A DNA stretch of 64,000 nucleotides from Cloacibacterium caeni. Its GTDB lineage: Bacteria > Bacteroidota > Bacteroidia > Flavobacteriales > Weeksellaceae. A program made the translations under genes and the position numbers. Shown piece after piece: positions 25,421 through 33,915 of the stretch. How positions within the stretch are numbered: the first letter of the stretch is position 1; the number at the start of each line of letters is the position of its first letter. The stretch spans positions 930,001 through 994,000 of the forward strand of contig NZ_OU015319.1 of assembly GCF_907163125.1 (NCBI RefSeq), in the 5' to 3' direction. The notes beneath the pieces were generated by a model. The model was not told the origin of the DNA. It searched no databases and saw only the letters and a list, made by a program, of their open reading frames with translations.

Positions 25421-26392
25421 GTGAACAATAAAACCTTCCAAACCATTCTTATTTTCCTGTTTTCATTGGTGGTGATTACGATTCTCATCAATTTAAATAT
25501 AGGCTTTATAAAACTAGGTTTAGCAGATTTTTTTGATGGCAATGCTCAGAACTCACAAATTGCAGAACTCAGAATGAATCGTGTTTTAGCGATGTTTCTA
25601 GCAGGCGTTTCTATTCCTACTTCTGGATTTCTTTTGCAAGAATATTTTCAAAATCCTTTAGCAGGACCTTCGGTTCTTGGGATAACTTCTGTTGCGAGTT
25701 TAAGCGTAGCCTTTTACATCTTTTTTTCTCAAGATTTTACTTTACCAGAATTTTTGCAAAATGGTTTCATCAGTATTTCTGCAATTCTTGGAAGCCTTTT
25801 TCTGATGAGTATTTTATTGATTTTTTCTAGAAAATTTCAAGATAAATCATATCTGATTATTTTTGGTTTCTTGGTTTCTGCTTTAGCTGGAGCAGTAGTT
25901 TCTATCTTACAATTATATGCAGAAAATCAAAGTCTGAAAAACTATATTTTATGGAGTTTTGGTGCAAATAATCAGGTGACCAGAAATCAACTTTGGGTGC
26001 TATTCATTGTAGTATTAGTTGGTTTGTTTTTAAGTTTCAAAAGCATAAAACCGCTCATCGGGAATAGTTTAGGAAATCAATATGCTAAAAGTTTAGGGGT
26101 AAATTTAGAGCAACTGAAATATTTTGTCATCATTGCTTCTTCCCTACTTTCTGCTTCTGTTACAGCGTTTTTAGGGCCTATTTTGTTTATAGGAATCGTA
26201 GTTCCTCATTTTAGCAGAATGATTTATTCGCCTGCGAAATTGTGGCAACAGTGGATTTTGAACATGATTCTGGGAGTTTTTATTATGGAGTTTTTCTCTA
26301 TTATTTCAGAGATTTCTCAATTCCCAATTAATGTCATTACGAGTTTGTTTGGAGTACCTGTAATTCTGATGATGATTTTGAAGAAAAAATAA
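25421..26392 (+). CDS. FecCD/BtuC-family ABC importer permease
   Basis: 323 residues from a GTG start, about 9-10 membrane segments. Family signatures: ELRMNRVLAMFLAGVSIPTSGFLLQEYFQNPLAGPSVLG spans segments 2-3, ILWSFGANNQVT in the middle, and the ATPase-contact loop GPILFIGIVVPHFSRM near the C-terminus. This family moves ferric siderophores, haem or cobalamin across the inner membrane. No periplasmic binding protein or TonB receptor is encoded nearby, so the ligand cannot be told. The ATPase is two genes downstream. Confidence 0.9.
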   Translation: MNNKTFQTILIFLFSLVVITILINLNIGFIKLGLADFFDGNAQNSQIAELRMNRVLAMFLAGVSIPTSGFLLQEYFQNPLAGPSVLGITSVASLSVAFYIFFSQDFTLPEFLQNGFISISAILGSLFLMSILLIFSRKFQDKSYLIIFGFLVSALAGAVVSILQLYAENQSLKNYILWSFGANNQVTRNQLWVLFIVVLVGLFLSFKSIKPLIGNSLGNQYAKSLGVNLEQLKYFVIIASSLLSASVTAFLGPILFIGIVVPHFSRMIYSPAKLWQQWILNMILGVFIMEFFSIISEISQFPINVITSLFGVPVILMMILKKK

Positions 26393-26427
26393 ATGAATAA
26401 TTTTCCCGCAGATTTCGCAGATTTTAT

Positions 26428-26760
26428 ATGAATAAAAATATATCTTTAAAAAAAATAATTATTGCAAATATCTCATTATTTATAATAAGTTTTTTGTTGA
26501 TGAAATTTTCAGATTTTTATAGGTTAAATAAAGAATGTCATTGGATTTATCAATATGCTCATATTTGGTGGATGTTTTTTGCCCTTCCTATTTCTATGAT
26601 TTCATCATTAATTTTACCTATTTTATATTTTAAAAAATTTGGTTTAAATGTTTTATGGATTTTATTGGGTATAACACCTATTATATTATTTATCACTATA
26701 CCTTATCAAATTGAAAGAATACATTCTGTTCTTAAAAATATTTGGACAGTAATCAACTAA
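26428..26760 (+). CDS. Hypothetical membrane protein inside the ABC importer operon
   Basis: 110 residues with three predicted membrane segments (IIIANISLFIISFLLMKF, IWWMFFALPISMISSLILPI, and LLGITPIILFITIPY). Start is ATG; a short A-rich leader and the word CGCAGATTTCGCAGATTTT lie just before it. No family recognised. It is positioned between the permease and the ATPase of an ABC importer and is in the same direction, with 35-base and 31-base spacers. It could be a late insertion into the operon or an accessory membrane subunit. Confidence 0.7.
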   Translation: MNKNISLKKIIIANISLFIISFLLMKFSDFYRLNKECHWIYQYAHIWWMFFALPISMISSLILPILYFKKFGLNVLWILLGITPIILFITIPYQIERIHSVLKNIWTVIN

Positions 26761-26791
26761 TAATTTGCGAAATCTGAGGGAAACAAAAATT

Positions 26792-27715
26792 ATGTTTTTA
26801 CAAATAAAAAATACAACAATTGGTTACCAAAAACCTCTTATTTCAGAGGTTAATGCGTCATTGGATTACGGTGATGTTTGTTTGCTGATTGGTAATAATG
26901 GTGTAGGTAAAACTACATTAATTAAGTCAATTCTCAATCAAATTCCAACTTTGAATGGAGAAATTTTCATCAACAAAAAATCAAATAAAAAACTTACAGA
27001 TAAAGAAATTGCAGAACAAATAGCAGTGGTTTTTGCAAAATCTCAAATTCCCGCAAATTACACCACAGAAGATTTAATTTCCCTTGGAAAATTCATTCAT
27101 TTGCCTTTTTATTATCAGTTAGAAATTGAAGATATAGAACATGTCAACAGCATTATTTCTCAGTTAAAGCTGGAAGAATATAGAAATATTCAGTTGCAGA
27201 AATTGTCAGATGGAAATCTTCAAAAAGCCTTTATTGGAAGAGCTTTAGCACAGAATTCTCCTATGATTGTTTTAGATGAACCTACAACTCATTTAGACGA
27301 AGAAAATAAAATAATCATCTTAAAATTGTTGAGAGATTTGGCTAAAAACCACAATAAAATCATTCTTTTTTCTTCTCACGATTGGCGATTGGCTAAAGAA
27401 TTTTCAGATAAAATTTGGTTTATTAATGACCAAAATCTCCAAGAAGGTTTGGCAGAAGACATTCTTTTGAAGAATGATTTATTGACCAATCCTCGACTTT
27501 TTACCATCAATGAAGACTTTGTTTCACCTGAAATTATAGCTCCATTTTTAGAAAAAGAAATGTTGTACTCTGCTTTGCAAAAAAACTTTAAAAGAGACCT
27601 TTCTGGTTTTAAAATAGAATTTCAGGGTGCATTTTGGGAGATTTTTTACCAAAACATCAGGTTTTCTTGTCAATCTATTGACGAAATACTGATATCAATT
27701 AGAAATTGCTTATAA
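26792..27715 (+). CDS. FecE/BtuD-type ABC importer ATPase
   Basis: 307 residues from the ATG at 26792 (the open frame begins at a TTG at 26765). Walker A LIGNNGVGKTTLIKS, Walker B MIVLDEPTTHLD and an H-loop in ILFSSHDWRL are intact. The signature motif reads LSDGNLQKA in place of LSGGQ; LSDG variants are usual in Bacteroidota members. The C-terminal ~80 residues after the ATPase core (from NPRLFTINEDF) are an extension not found in short FecE proteins. It energises the permease encoded at 25.4 kb. Confidence 0.9.
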   Translation: MFLQIKNTTIGYQKPLISEVNASLDYGDVCLLIGNNGVGKTTLIKSILNQIPTLNGEIFINKKSNKKLTDKEIAEQIAVVFAKSQIPANYTTEDLISLGKFIHLPFYYQLEIEDIEHVNSIISQLKLEEYRNIQLQKLSDGNLQKAFIGRALAQNSPMIVLDEPTTHLDEENKIIILKLLRDLAKNHNKIILFSSHDWRLAKEFSDKIWFINDQNLQEGLAEDILLKNDLLTNPRLFTINEDFVSPEIIAPFLEKEMLYSALQKNFKRDLSGFKIEFQGAFWEIFYQNIRFSCQSIDEILISIRNCL

Positions 27716-27823
27716 TCAGCGTTTTTCGTTTGAAATTTCTCATTTTCAATTTCATTCTATTATTCTCTGCATAATAAATAATTATCACATAATCAATAAG
27801 TTATCTGTTTGTAATAAAAAATG

Positions 27824-27837
27824 CTATGCACGCATAG
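27824..27837. promoter_or_regulatory. MarR operator 1 (upstream of marR-fadNAE promoter)
   Basis: CTATGC-AC-GCATAG has perfect 6-bp arms. It lies just upstream of the -7 box, over the -20 to -30 region, where bound repressor would exclude RNA polymerase. Confidence 0.65.
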
Positions 27838-27846
27838 TATTTTTTT

Positions 27847-27854
27847 TATATTTG
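27847..27854 (+). promoter_or_regulatory. -7 promoter element of marR-fadNAE
   Basis: TATATTTG, a perfect TAnnTTTG box between the two operators, 26 bases before the marR ATG. Confidence 0.65.
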
Positions 27855-27855
27855 C

Positions 27856-27867
27856 TATGCACGCATA
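27856..27867. promoter_or_regulatory. MarR operator 2 (overlaps transcription start)
   Basis: TATGC-AC-GCATA, perfect 5-bp arms around the same AC centre as operator 1; the outer G/C and T/A pairs extend it. Its centre is 31 bases, about three helical turns, from that of operator 1. Confidence 0.65.
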
Positions 27868-27880
27868 ACATTTTTTAAAA

Positions 27881-28333
27881 ATGGAAACTAAGACTAAAGA
27901 GAAAGTAGAAAATGTAGACTTAATGCTTAAATCAGTTTGGTTGGCAGTGAGTAAAATGTACTCCGAACAAGCTTCTATGCATAATTCTACTGCTGTACAA
28001 GCTTTAACACTACTTAAAATCGATCCTAAAGAAGGAACAAGAAGTACCAATCTTGGTCCTAAAATGGCTATTGAGCCCACTTCTTTGACTAGAATTATCA
28101 AACTTTTAGAAGATAATGGTTATATCTACAAAGAAAAAACAACTTCTGATAAAAGAGAAGTAATTATTAAACTTACAGACAAAGGACTTAAATCTAGAAA
28201 CCTTTCAAAAGAGGTAGTTGTAGGATTTAATAAAAAAGTAGTAGAAAAAATAGACCCAGAGAAATTTTCTGTTTTTAAAGAAGTCATGGGAGAGATTTTG
28301 AAAATTGCTAATGATATGAACAATAAAAAATAA
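27881..28333 (+). CDS. MarR-family transcriptional regulator of fatty-acid degradation
   Basis: 150 residues, the usual MarR length, with a winged helix (IEPTSLTRIIKLLEDNGYIYKE holds the recognition helix; TTSDKREVIIKLTDKGLK the wing). First gene of the marR-fadN-fadA-fadE run, 13 bases before fadN. Two palindromes embrace its promoter, so it is probably autoregulated; an acyl-CoA is the obvious candidate inducer (inference). The same palindrome before etfB suggests a wider regulon. Confidence 0.88.
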   Translation: METKTKEKVENVDLMLKSVWLAVSKMYSEQASMHNSTAVQALTLLKIDPKEGTRSTNLGPKMAIEPTSLTRIIKLLEDNGYIYKEKTTSDKREVIIKLTDKGLKSRNLSKEVVVGFNKKVVEKIDPEKFSVFKEVMGEILKIANDMNNKK

Positions 28334-28346
28334 ACCTATATTTATA

Positions 28347-30740
28347 ATGAAAAGACGAATTAAACACGTTACAGTTCTTGGTTCAGGAATTATGGGAAGC
28401 GGAATTGCTGCGCACTTTGCAAACATTGGCGTAGAAGTTCTCCTTCTTGATATTGTTCCGTTTGAATTAACAGAAGCTGAACAGAAAAAAGGTCTTACCA
28501 AAGAAGACAAAGCAGTACGAAACAGAATTGCTACAGAAAGTTTGGCTAAATTAGTAAAAGCCAGCCCTGCTCTACTTTATAAAAAAGAGTTTGCAGAAAG
28601 AATCTCTGTAGGAAATTTTGATGATGATTTGCAAAAAATCAAAAATACAGATTGGATTATCGAGGTGGTAGTAGAAAGATTAGACATTAAAAAGTCTGTT
28701 TACGAAAAAATCGAACAATTCCGTAAACCTGGAACTTTGGTGTCTTCTAATACTTCTGGTATTCCTATTAATATGTTGGTAGAAGGCAGAAGTGATGATT
28801 TCAAAAAATATTTTGCAGGAACGCACTTCTTTAACCCGGTAAGATATTTACCGCTTTTAGAAATTATTCCTACCAATGATACCGATGCTGAAATCGTGAA
28901 ATTCTACATGGAATATGGCGCTAAATTCTTAGGAAAAACTACGGTTTTAGCAAAAGATACCCCAGCGTTCATCGCAAACAGAATTGGAGTTTTTTCTATG
29001 ATGAATTTACTTCACAATGTAAAATCTATTGGTCTTAATGTAACTGAAGTTGATAAATTAACAGGTCCAGTTATTGGTAGACCTAAATCTGCAACTTTCA
29101 GAACAGCAGACGTGGTAGGTTTAGATACTTTGGTTCACGTAGCAAACGGTGTTCACGCTTCTGGTGTAGAAGATGAGCAATTCAAAGGAACTTTTGTTTT
29201 GCCAGATTACATCAATATGATGATGGAAAACAAATGGTTAGGTTCTAAAACGGAACAAGGTTTCTACAAAAAAGTGAAAAATGCTGATGGAAAATCAGAA
29301 ATTCACGGTCTTAATTTAGATTCTTATCAATACGAAAATCAAGGAAAAGCAAATTTTGCAACGCTTGAACTCACTAAAAATATTGATAAACCAATTGACA
29401 GATTCAAAGTTTTAATTGGTGGAAAAGACAAAGCAGGCGAATTGTACAGAAAATCTCTGGGAGCTCTTTTCGCTTATGTTTCTCACAAAATTCCTGAAAT
29501 TTCAGACGAGCTTTACAAAGTAGATGATGCGATGAAAGCTGGTTTCGGTTGGGAAAACGGACCTTTCGAAATTTGGGATGCTGTAGGTGTTCAAAAAGGC
29601 ATTGAATTGGCTACAGAAGCAGGTTTTACCGTTTCAGAATGGGTAAAATCCGTAGAATCATTCTACAAAGTAAATGAAGAAGGACAAAGTATTTTCTTCG
29701 ACAAAAATTCTGGAAATTACAACAATATTCCTGGTCAAGAAGCTTTCATCATTCTTGATAATATCAGAAAAAATAAAACATTGTGGAGCAATTCTGGTTC
29801 TGCAATCCAAGATTTAGGAGACGGAATCATCAACTTTGAGATTCGTTCAAAAATGAATTCTCTTGGTGGTGAAGTTCTAGATGGTTTAAACAGAGCTATC
29901 GACTTAGCAGAAAAAGAATACGACGGTTTAGTAATCGGAAATCAAGCAGCTAATTTCTCTGTTGGAGCAAATTTAGCGATGATTTTGATGATGGCAATCG
30001 AGCAGGATTGGGATGATTTGAATATGGCAATTGCTTACTTCCAAAAATCGATGATGAGAGTTCGCTACTCTTCTGTTCCTGTTGTAGTTGCTCCTCACGG
30101 ATTAACTTTGGGTGGTGGTTGCGAAATGACCATGCATGCTGATAAAGTAGTTGCTGCTGCAGAAACTTACATCGGTTTAGTAGAAACTGGAGTGGGTGTA
30201 ATTCCTGGTGGTGGTGGTACTAAAGAATTCGCTTTGAGAACTTCTAAAGAATTCGCTGCTGATGATGTTAAAAACAATAGAATGCGAGAAGCTTTTATGA
30301 ATATCGCAATGGGTAAAGTTGCAACTTCTGCTCACGAAGCTTATGATATGGGAATTCTTCAAAATCACAAAGATATCGTGGTGGTAAACAAAAACCGTCA
30401 AATTGCTGAAGCGAAGAAAGTAGCTAAATTAATGGCAGAACAAGGTTATACTCAACCAATTCAACAGAAAGTAAAAGTTCTTGGGCAAGGTGCATTAGGT
30501 ATGTTCTATGTAGGAACTGACCAAATGTTAACTGGAAATTACATTTCTGAACACGATAAGAAAATAGCAGATAAATTGGCTTATGTAATGGTTGGTGGTA
30601 ATCTTTCTGAACCAACTGTAGTTACAGAACAATATTTATTGAATCTTGAAAGAGAAGCATTCTTACAATTGTGTGGTGAAAGAAAAACACTTGAGAGAAT
30701 TCAGTTTATGTTACAAAAAGGTAAACCGCTAAGAAACTAA
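28347..30740 (+). CDS. fadN: 3-hydroxyacyl-CoA dehydrogenase/enoyl-CoA hydratase, FadN type
   Basis: 797 residues. The domain order is dehydrogenase first and hydratase last, the reverse of E. coli FadB and the same as Bacillus FadN (about 790 residues). N-terminal NAD-binding loop VLGSGIMGSGIAAHFANIG (residues 9-27), the dehydrogenase block AKDTPAFIANRIGVFSM, then a C-terminal crotonase domain with GNQAANFSVGANLAMIL and GLVETGVGVIPGGGGTKEF. Catalyses hydration of enoyl-CoA and oxidation of 3-hydroxyacyl-CoA. Gene order marR-fadN-fadA-fadE mirrors the fadNAE operon of Bacillus. Confidence 0.93.
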   Translation: MKRRIKHVTVLGSGIMGSGIAAHFANIGVEVLLLDIVPFELTEAEQKKGLTKEDKAVRNRIATESLAKLVKASPALLYKKEFAERISVGNFDDDLQKIKNTDWIIEVVVERLDIKKSVYEKIEQFRKPGTLVSSNTSGIPINMLVEGRSDDFKKYFAGTHFFNPVRYLPLLEIIPTNDTDAEIVKFYMEYGAKFLGKTTVLAKDTPAFIANRIGVFSMMNLLHNVKSIGLNVTEVDKLTGPVIGRPKSATFRTADVVGLDTLVHVANGVHASGVEDEQFKGTFVLPDYINMMMENKWLGSKTEQGFYKKVKNADGKSEIHGLNLDSYQYENQGKANFATLELTKNIDKPIDRFKVLIGGKDKAGELYRKSLGALFAYVSHKIPEISDELYKVDDAMKAGFGWENGPFEIWDAVGVQKGIELATEAGFTVSEWVKSVESFYKVNEEGQSIFFDKNSGNYNNIPGQEAFIILDNIRKNKTLWSNSGSAIQDLGDGIINFEIRSKMNSLGGEVLDGLNRAIDLAEKEYDGLVIGNQAANFSVGANLAMILMMAIEQDWDDLNMAIAYFQKSMMRVRYSSVPVVVAPHGLTLGGGCEMTMHADKVVAAAETYIGLVETGVGVIPGGGGTKEFALRTSKEFAADDVKNNRMREAFMNIAMGKVATSAHEAYDMGILQNHKDIVVVNKNRQIAEAKKVAKLMAEQGYTQPIQQKVKVLGQGALGMFYVGTDQMLTGNYISEHDKKIADKLAYVMVGGNLSEPTVVTEQYLLNLEREAFLQLCGERKTLERIQFMLQKGKPLRN

Positions 30741-30763
30741 AAATATTAAAAATCAAGTTTTGA

Positions 30764-30849
30764 GCCACGAAGTGGCGAAATAAAATAGCATCGGGTAAAG
30801 CCCGATGAAATTAAAAGCCATAAATAAAAATGCCACGAAGTGGCGAAAT
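30764..30849. repeat. Three short hairpins, two identical, between fadN and fadA
   Basis: GCCACGAAGTGGCGAAAT occurs twice (30764-30781 and 30832-30849), each a GCCAC/GTGGC hairpin with a GAA loop. Between them lies CATCGGG-TAAAG-CCCGATG (30789-30807). The copies sit in the 131-base spacer of a co-directional operon and lack a following T tract, so they are REP-like elements or mRNA-stabilising hairpins, not terminators. Confidence 0.7.
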
Positions 30850-30871
30850 CAAAATTTAAAATTTAAAAAAT

Positions 30872-32056
30872 ATGTCAAATAAAACAGCATATATAGTAGC
30901 AGGTTACAGAACAGCGGTTGGTAAAGCTCCGAAAGGAAGTTTAAGATTTACCAGACCAGATGTAATGGCTGCAAAAGTTATAGAAAAATTGATGGCAGAT
31001 TTGCCACAATTAGATAAAGATAGAATCGACGATTTAATCGTTGGTAACGCAATGCCAGAAGCAGAACAAGGCTTAAACGTGGCACGTCTCATTTCTTTAA
31101 TGGGATTAAATACCGATAAAGTTCCAGGAGTTACCGTAAATAGATATTGTGCATCTGGTTCTGAAGCGATTGCGATTGCTTCTGCTAAAATTCAAGCAGG
31201 AATGGCAGATTGTATTATTGCAGGAGGTGCAGAAAGTATGTCTTTCATTCCAATGGGCGGTTATAAACCAGTTCCAGAAAGTCATTATGCTAAATCTAAC
31301 CCAGATTATTATTGGGGAATGGGTTATACTGCAGAAGAAGTTGCTAAGCAATATAAAATTACAAGAGAAGAACAAGACCAGTTTGCTTTTGAATCTCATC
31401 AAAAAGCTTTGAAAGCTATTGCTGAAGGAAAATTTGCAAAACAAATCGTTCCAATTCCTGTAGAATATAATTTCTTAGATGAAAATCAAAAAGTTCAAAC
31501 CAAAAAATTTGATTTCTCAGTAGACGAAGGTCCTAGAGCAGACACTTCTGTTGAAGGTTTGGCAAAATTAAGACCTGTTTTCGCAGCTGGAGGTTCTGTT
31601 ACCGCAGGAAACTCTTCTCAAATGTCTGATGGTGCTGCTTTCGTAGTAGTAATGTCAGAAGAAATGGTAAAAGAATTAAACCTTGAGCCAATTGCAAGAT
31701 TAGTTTCTTATGCAGCTGTTGGTTTAGAGCCAAGAATTATGGGAGTTGGACCAATTTACGCCATTCCAAAAGCGTTAAAACAAGCTGGGCTTTCTCTTCA
31801 AGATATTGGTTTAATTGAATTGAACGAAGCATTTGCTTCTCAATCCGTTGCGATTAAAAAAGAATTGGATTTAAATCCAGAAATTTTAAATGTAAATGGT
31901 GGAGCTATCGCTCTTGGTCACCCTCTAGGTTGTACAGGAACTAAATTGACGGTTCAACTTCTTGACGAAATGAAATTAAGAGGCGTGAAATACGGAATGG
32001 TTTCAATGTGTGTAGGAACAGGACAAGGCGCAGCTTCTGTAATTGAACTATTGTAA
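30872..32056 (+). CDS. fadA: 3-ketoacyl-CoA thiolase (acetyl-CoA acyltransferase)
   Basis: 394 residues. Cleaves 3-ketoacyl-CoA to acetyl-CoA and a shortened acyl-CoA. Nucleophile C93 is in NRYCASGSEA; the other active-site motifs are GHPLGCTG (His) and SMCVGTGQGA (Cys). It belongs to the FadA/FadI degradative group, unlike the biosynthetic-type enzyme at 12.7 kb. Separated from fadN by 131 bases of hairpins and followed by fadE after 21 bases. Confidence 0.94.
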   Translation: MSNKTAYIVAGYRTAVGKAPKGSLRFTRPDVMAAKVIEKLMADLPQLDKDRIDDLIVGNAMPEAEQGLNVARLISLMGLNTDKVPGVTVNRYCASGSEAIAIASAKIQAGMADCIIAGGAESMSFIPMGGYKPVPESHYAKSNPDYYWGMGYTAEEVAKQYKITREEQDQFAFESHQKALKAIAEGKFAKQIVPIPVEYNFLDENQKVQTKKFDFSVDEGPRADTSVEGLAKLRPVFAAGGSVTAGNSSQMSDGAAFVVVMSEEMVKELNLEPIARLVSYAAVGLEPRIMGVGPIYAIPKALKQAGLSLQDIGLIELNEAFASQSVAIKKELDLNPEILNVNGGAIALGHPLGCTGTKLTVQLLDEMKLRGVKYGMVSMCVGTGQGAASVIELL

Positions 32057-32077
32057 AATAAAAAATTAATATATAAT

Positions 32078-33853
32078 ATGAGCACATTAAAAGGAGGAGA
32101 ATTCCTAATAAAAGAAATAGAAGCTAAGAATATCTTCACGATGGAAGATTTTTCTGAGGAACAAAAAATGCTTCGCGACTCTGCAAGAGAATTTATTGAC
32201 AAAGTTGTAGTTCCTAACAAAGAGCGTTTCGAGAAAAAAGACTACGCATTCACTGAAGAGTGTATGAAACAAATCGGTGAAATGGGATTCTTAGGAATCG
32301 CAGTTCCTGAAAATTATGGCGGACTTGGTTTAGGTTTCGTTTCAACAATGATTGCTTGTGATTACATTTCTGGCGCAACTGGTTCATTGGCAACTGCTTA
32401 TGGAGCACACACTGGAATTGGCACGCTTCCTATCCTATTGTACGGAACTGAAGAACAAAAACAAAAATATTTACCAGATTTAGCAGCTGGAACTAAATTC
32501 GGAGCATACTGTTTAACTGAGCCAGATGCTGGTTCTGATGCAAACTCTGGAAAAACAAAAGCTAAATTGTCTGAAGATGGTAAACATTATATCATTAACG
32601 GACAAAAAATGTGGATTTCTAACGCAGGTTTCGCAGATACATTCACATTCTTTGCTAAAATTGATGATGATAAAAATATCACTGGTTTTGTAGTAAACAG
32701 AAGTGAATTAGAAAATCCTGAAAGCCTTACTTTCGGTGAAGAAGAGCACAAATTAGGGATTAGAGCTTCTTCTACTCGTCAGGTTTTCTTTAATGATATG
32801 AAAGTTCCTGTAGAATGTCTTTTAGGTGAAAGAAACAATGGTTTCAAAATCGCTTTAAATGCATTAAATGTAGGTAGAATTAAATTGGCTGCTGCTTGTT
32901 TAGATGCACAGAGAAGAATTTTCAACCTTTCTGTAAACTATGCGAACGAAAGAAAACAGTTCAATACTCCTATTTCTACTTTCGGAGCCATTAGAAAAAA
33001 ATTAGCGGAAATGGCTACTGCTACTTTCGTTTCAGAAGCTGGTTCTTATAGAGCGGCTCAAGATATTCAAGATAAAATTGATGCTTTAGTTGCAGGTGGA
33101 ATGTCTCACCAAGAAGCAGAATTAAAAGGTGTGGAAGAATTTGCGGTAGAATGTTCTATCCTAAAAGTTTATGTTTCAGACATCGCTCAAAAAGCAGCAG
33201 ATGAAGGAATTCAGATTTTTGGAGGTATGGGATTCTCTGAAGATACACCAATGGAAGCAGCGTGGAGAGATGCTAGAATTTCTAGAATTTATGAAGGTAC
33301 AAACGAAATCAACAGACTTCTTTCTGTAGGAATGTTGGTGAAGAGAGCTTTCAAAGGCGAAATCGATTTAATGTCTCCTGCAATGGCAGTTGGTAAAGAA
33401 TTAATGGGCATTCCTTCTTTTGAAACGCCTGATTATTCAGAATTTATGTCAGAAGAAAAAGCAATCATCGCTAATCTTAAGAAAGTATTCTTAATGGTTT
33501 CTGGTGCTGCACTTCAGAAATACATGATGGAGATTGAAAAGCAACAACACTTGTTAATCAATGCTTCAGAAATCTTGAACCAAATTTACATGGCAGAATC
33601 TGCAATTCTAAGAGTTGAGAAAAACTTCGGTCCAGATTCTATAGAAGCAGCAATGGCACAATTAAACCTTTACAAAGCAGTAGAAGCTGTAATTGCAGCT
33701 GCTAAAGAAGGAATTGTTTCTTTTGCTGATGGAGATGAGCAAAGAATGATGCTTTCTGGTTTAAGAAGATTTACAAAATATACCAATCAGCCAAACGTAA
33801 TCGCGTTAACTGAGAAAATTGCTAAGCATTTTGTAGAGAAAAATTCTTACTAA
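32078..33853 (+). CDS. fadE: Acyl-CoA dehydrogenase, long FadE type
   Basis: 591 residues, about 200 more than ordinary acyl-CoA dehydrogenases and equal to Bacillus FadE (about 594). The start MSTLKGGEFLIKE matches the KGGxFLI opening of that group. The FAD/acyl-CoA binding core shows CLTEPDAGSDANSGKTKA and WISNAGFADTFTFFAK, and the catalytic region RIYEGTNEINRLL carries the base Glu. The extra C-terminal ~170 residues are helical, as in VLCAD. First oxidation of beta-oxidation; electrons pass to EtfAB. Confidence 0.94.
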   Translation: MSTLKGGEFLIKEIEAKNIFTMEDFSEEQKMLRDSAREFIDKVVVPNKERFEKKDYAFTEECMKQIGEMGFLGIAVPENYGGLGLGFVSTMIACDYISGATGSLATAYGAHTGIGTLPILLYGTEEQKQKYLPDLAAGTKFGAYCLTEPDAGSDANSGKTKAKLSEDGKHYIINGQKMWISNAGFADTFTFFAKIDDDKNITGFVVNRSELENPESLTFGEEEHKLGIRASSTRQVFFNDMKVPVECLLGERNNGFKIALNALNVGRIKLAAACLDAQRRIFNLSVNYANERKQFNTPISTFGAIRKKLAEMATATFVSEAGSYRAAQDIQDKIDALVAGGMSHQEAELKGVEEFAVECSILKVYVSDIAQKAADEGIQIFGGMGFSEDTPMEAAWRDARISRIYEGTNEINRLLSVGMLVKRAFKGEIDLMSPAMAVGKELMGIPSFETPDYSEFMSEEKAIIANLKKVFLMVSGAALQKYMMEIEKQQHLLINASEILNQIYMAESAILRVEKNFGPDSIEAAMAQLNLYKAVEAVIAAAKEGIVSFADGDEQRMMLSGLRRFTKYTNQPNVIALTEKIAKHFVEKNSY

Positions 33854-33876
33854 AATTTGTTAATTCAACTATACTT

Positions 33877-33911
33877 AAAAACCGCTTCAAATTTTTGAGG
33901 CGGTTTTTTGT
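33877..33911 (+). terminator. Terminator of the fadNAE operon
   Basis: AAACCGC and GCGGTTT arms (with inner CAAA/TTTG pairing) followed by TTTTTTG. Confidence 0.82.
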
Positions 33912-33915
33912 TTAT

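Noticed and set aside
25392-25421. Fur box before the FecCD-type importer
   Set aside because: No 19-base GATAATGATAATCATTATC-like dyad; only the -7 box is evident.
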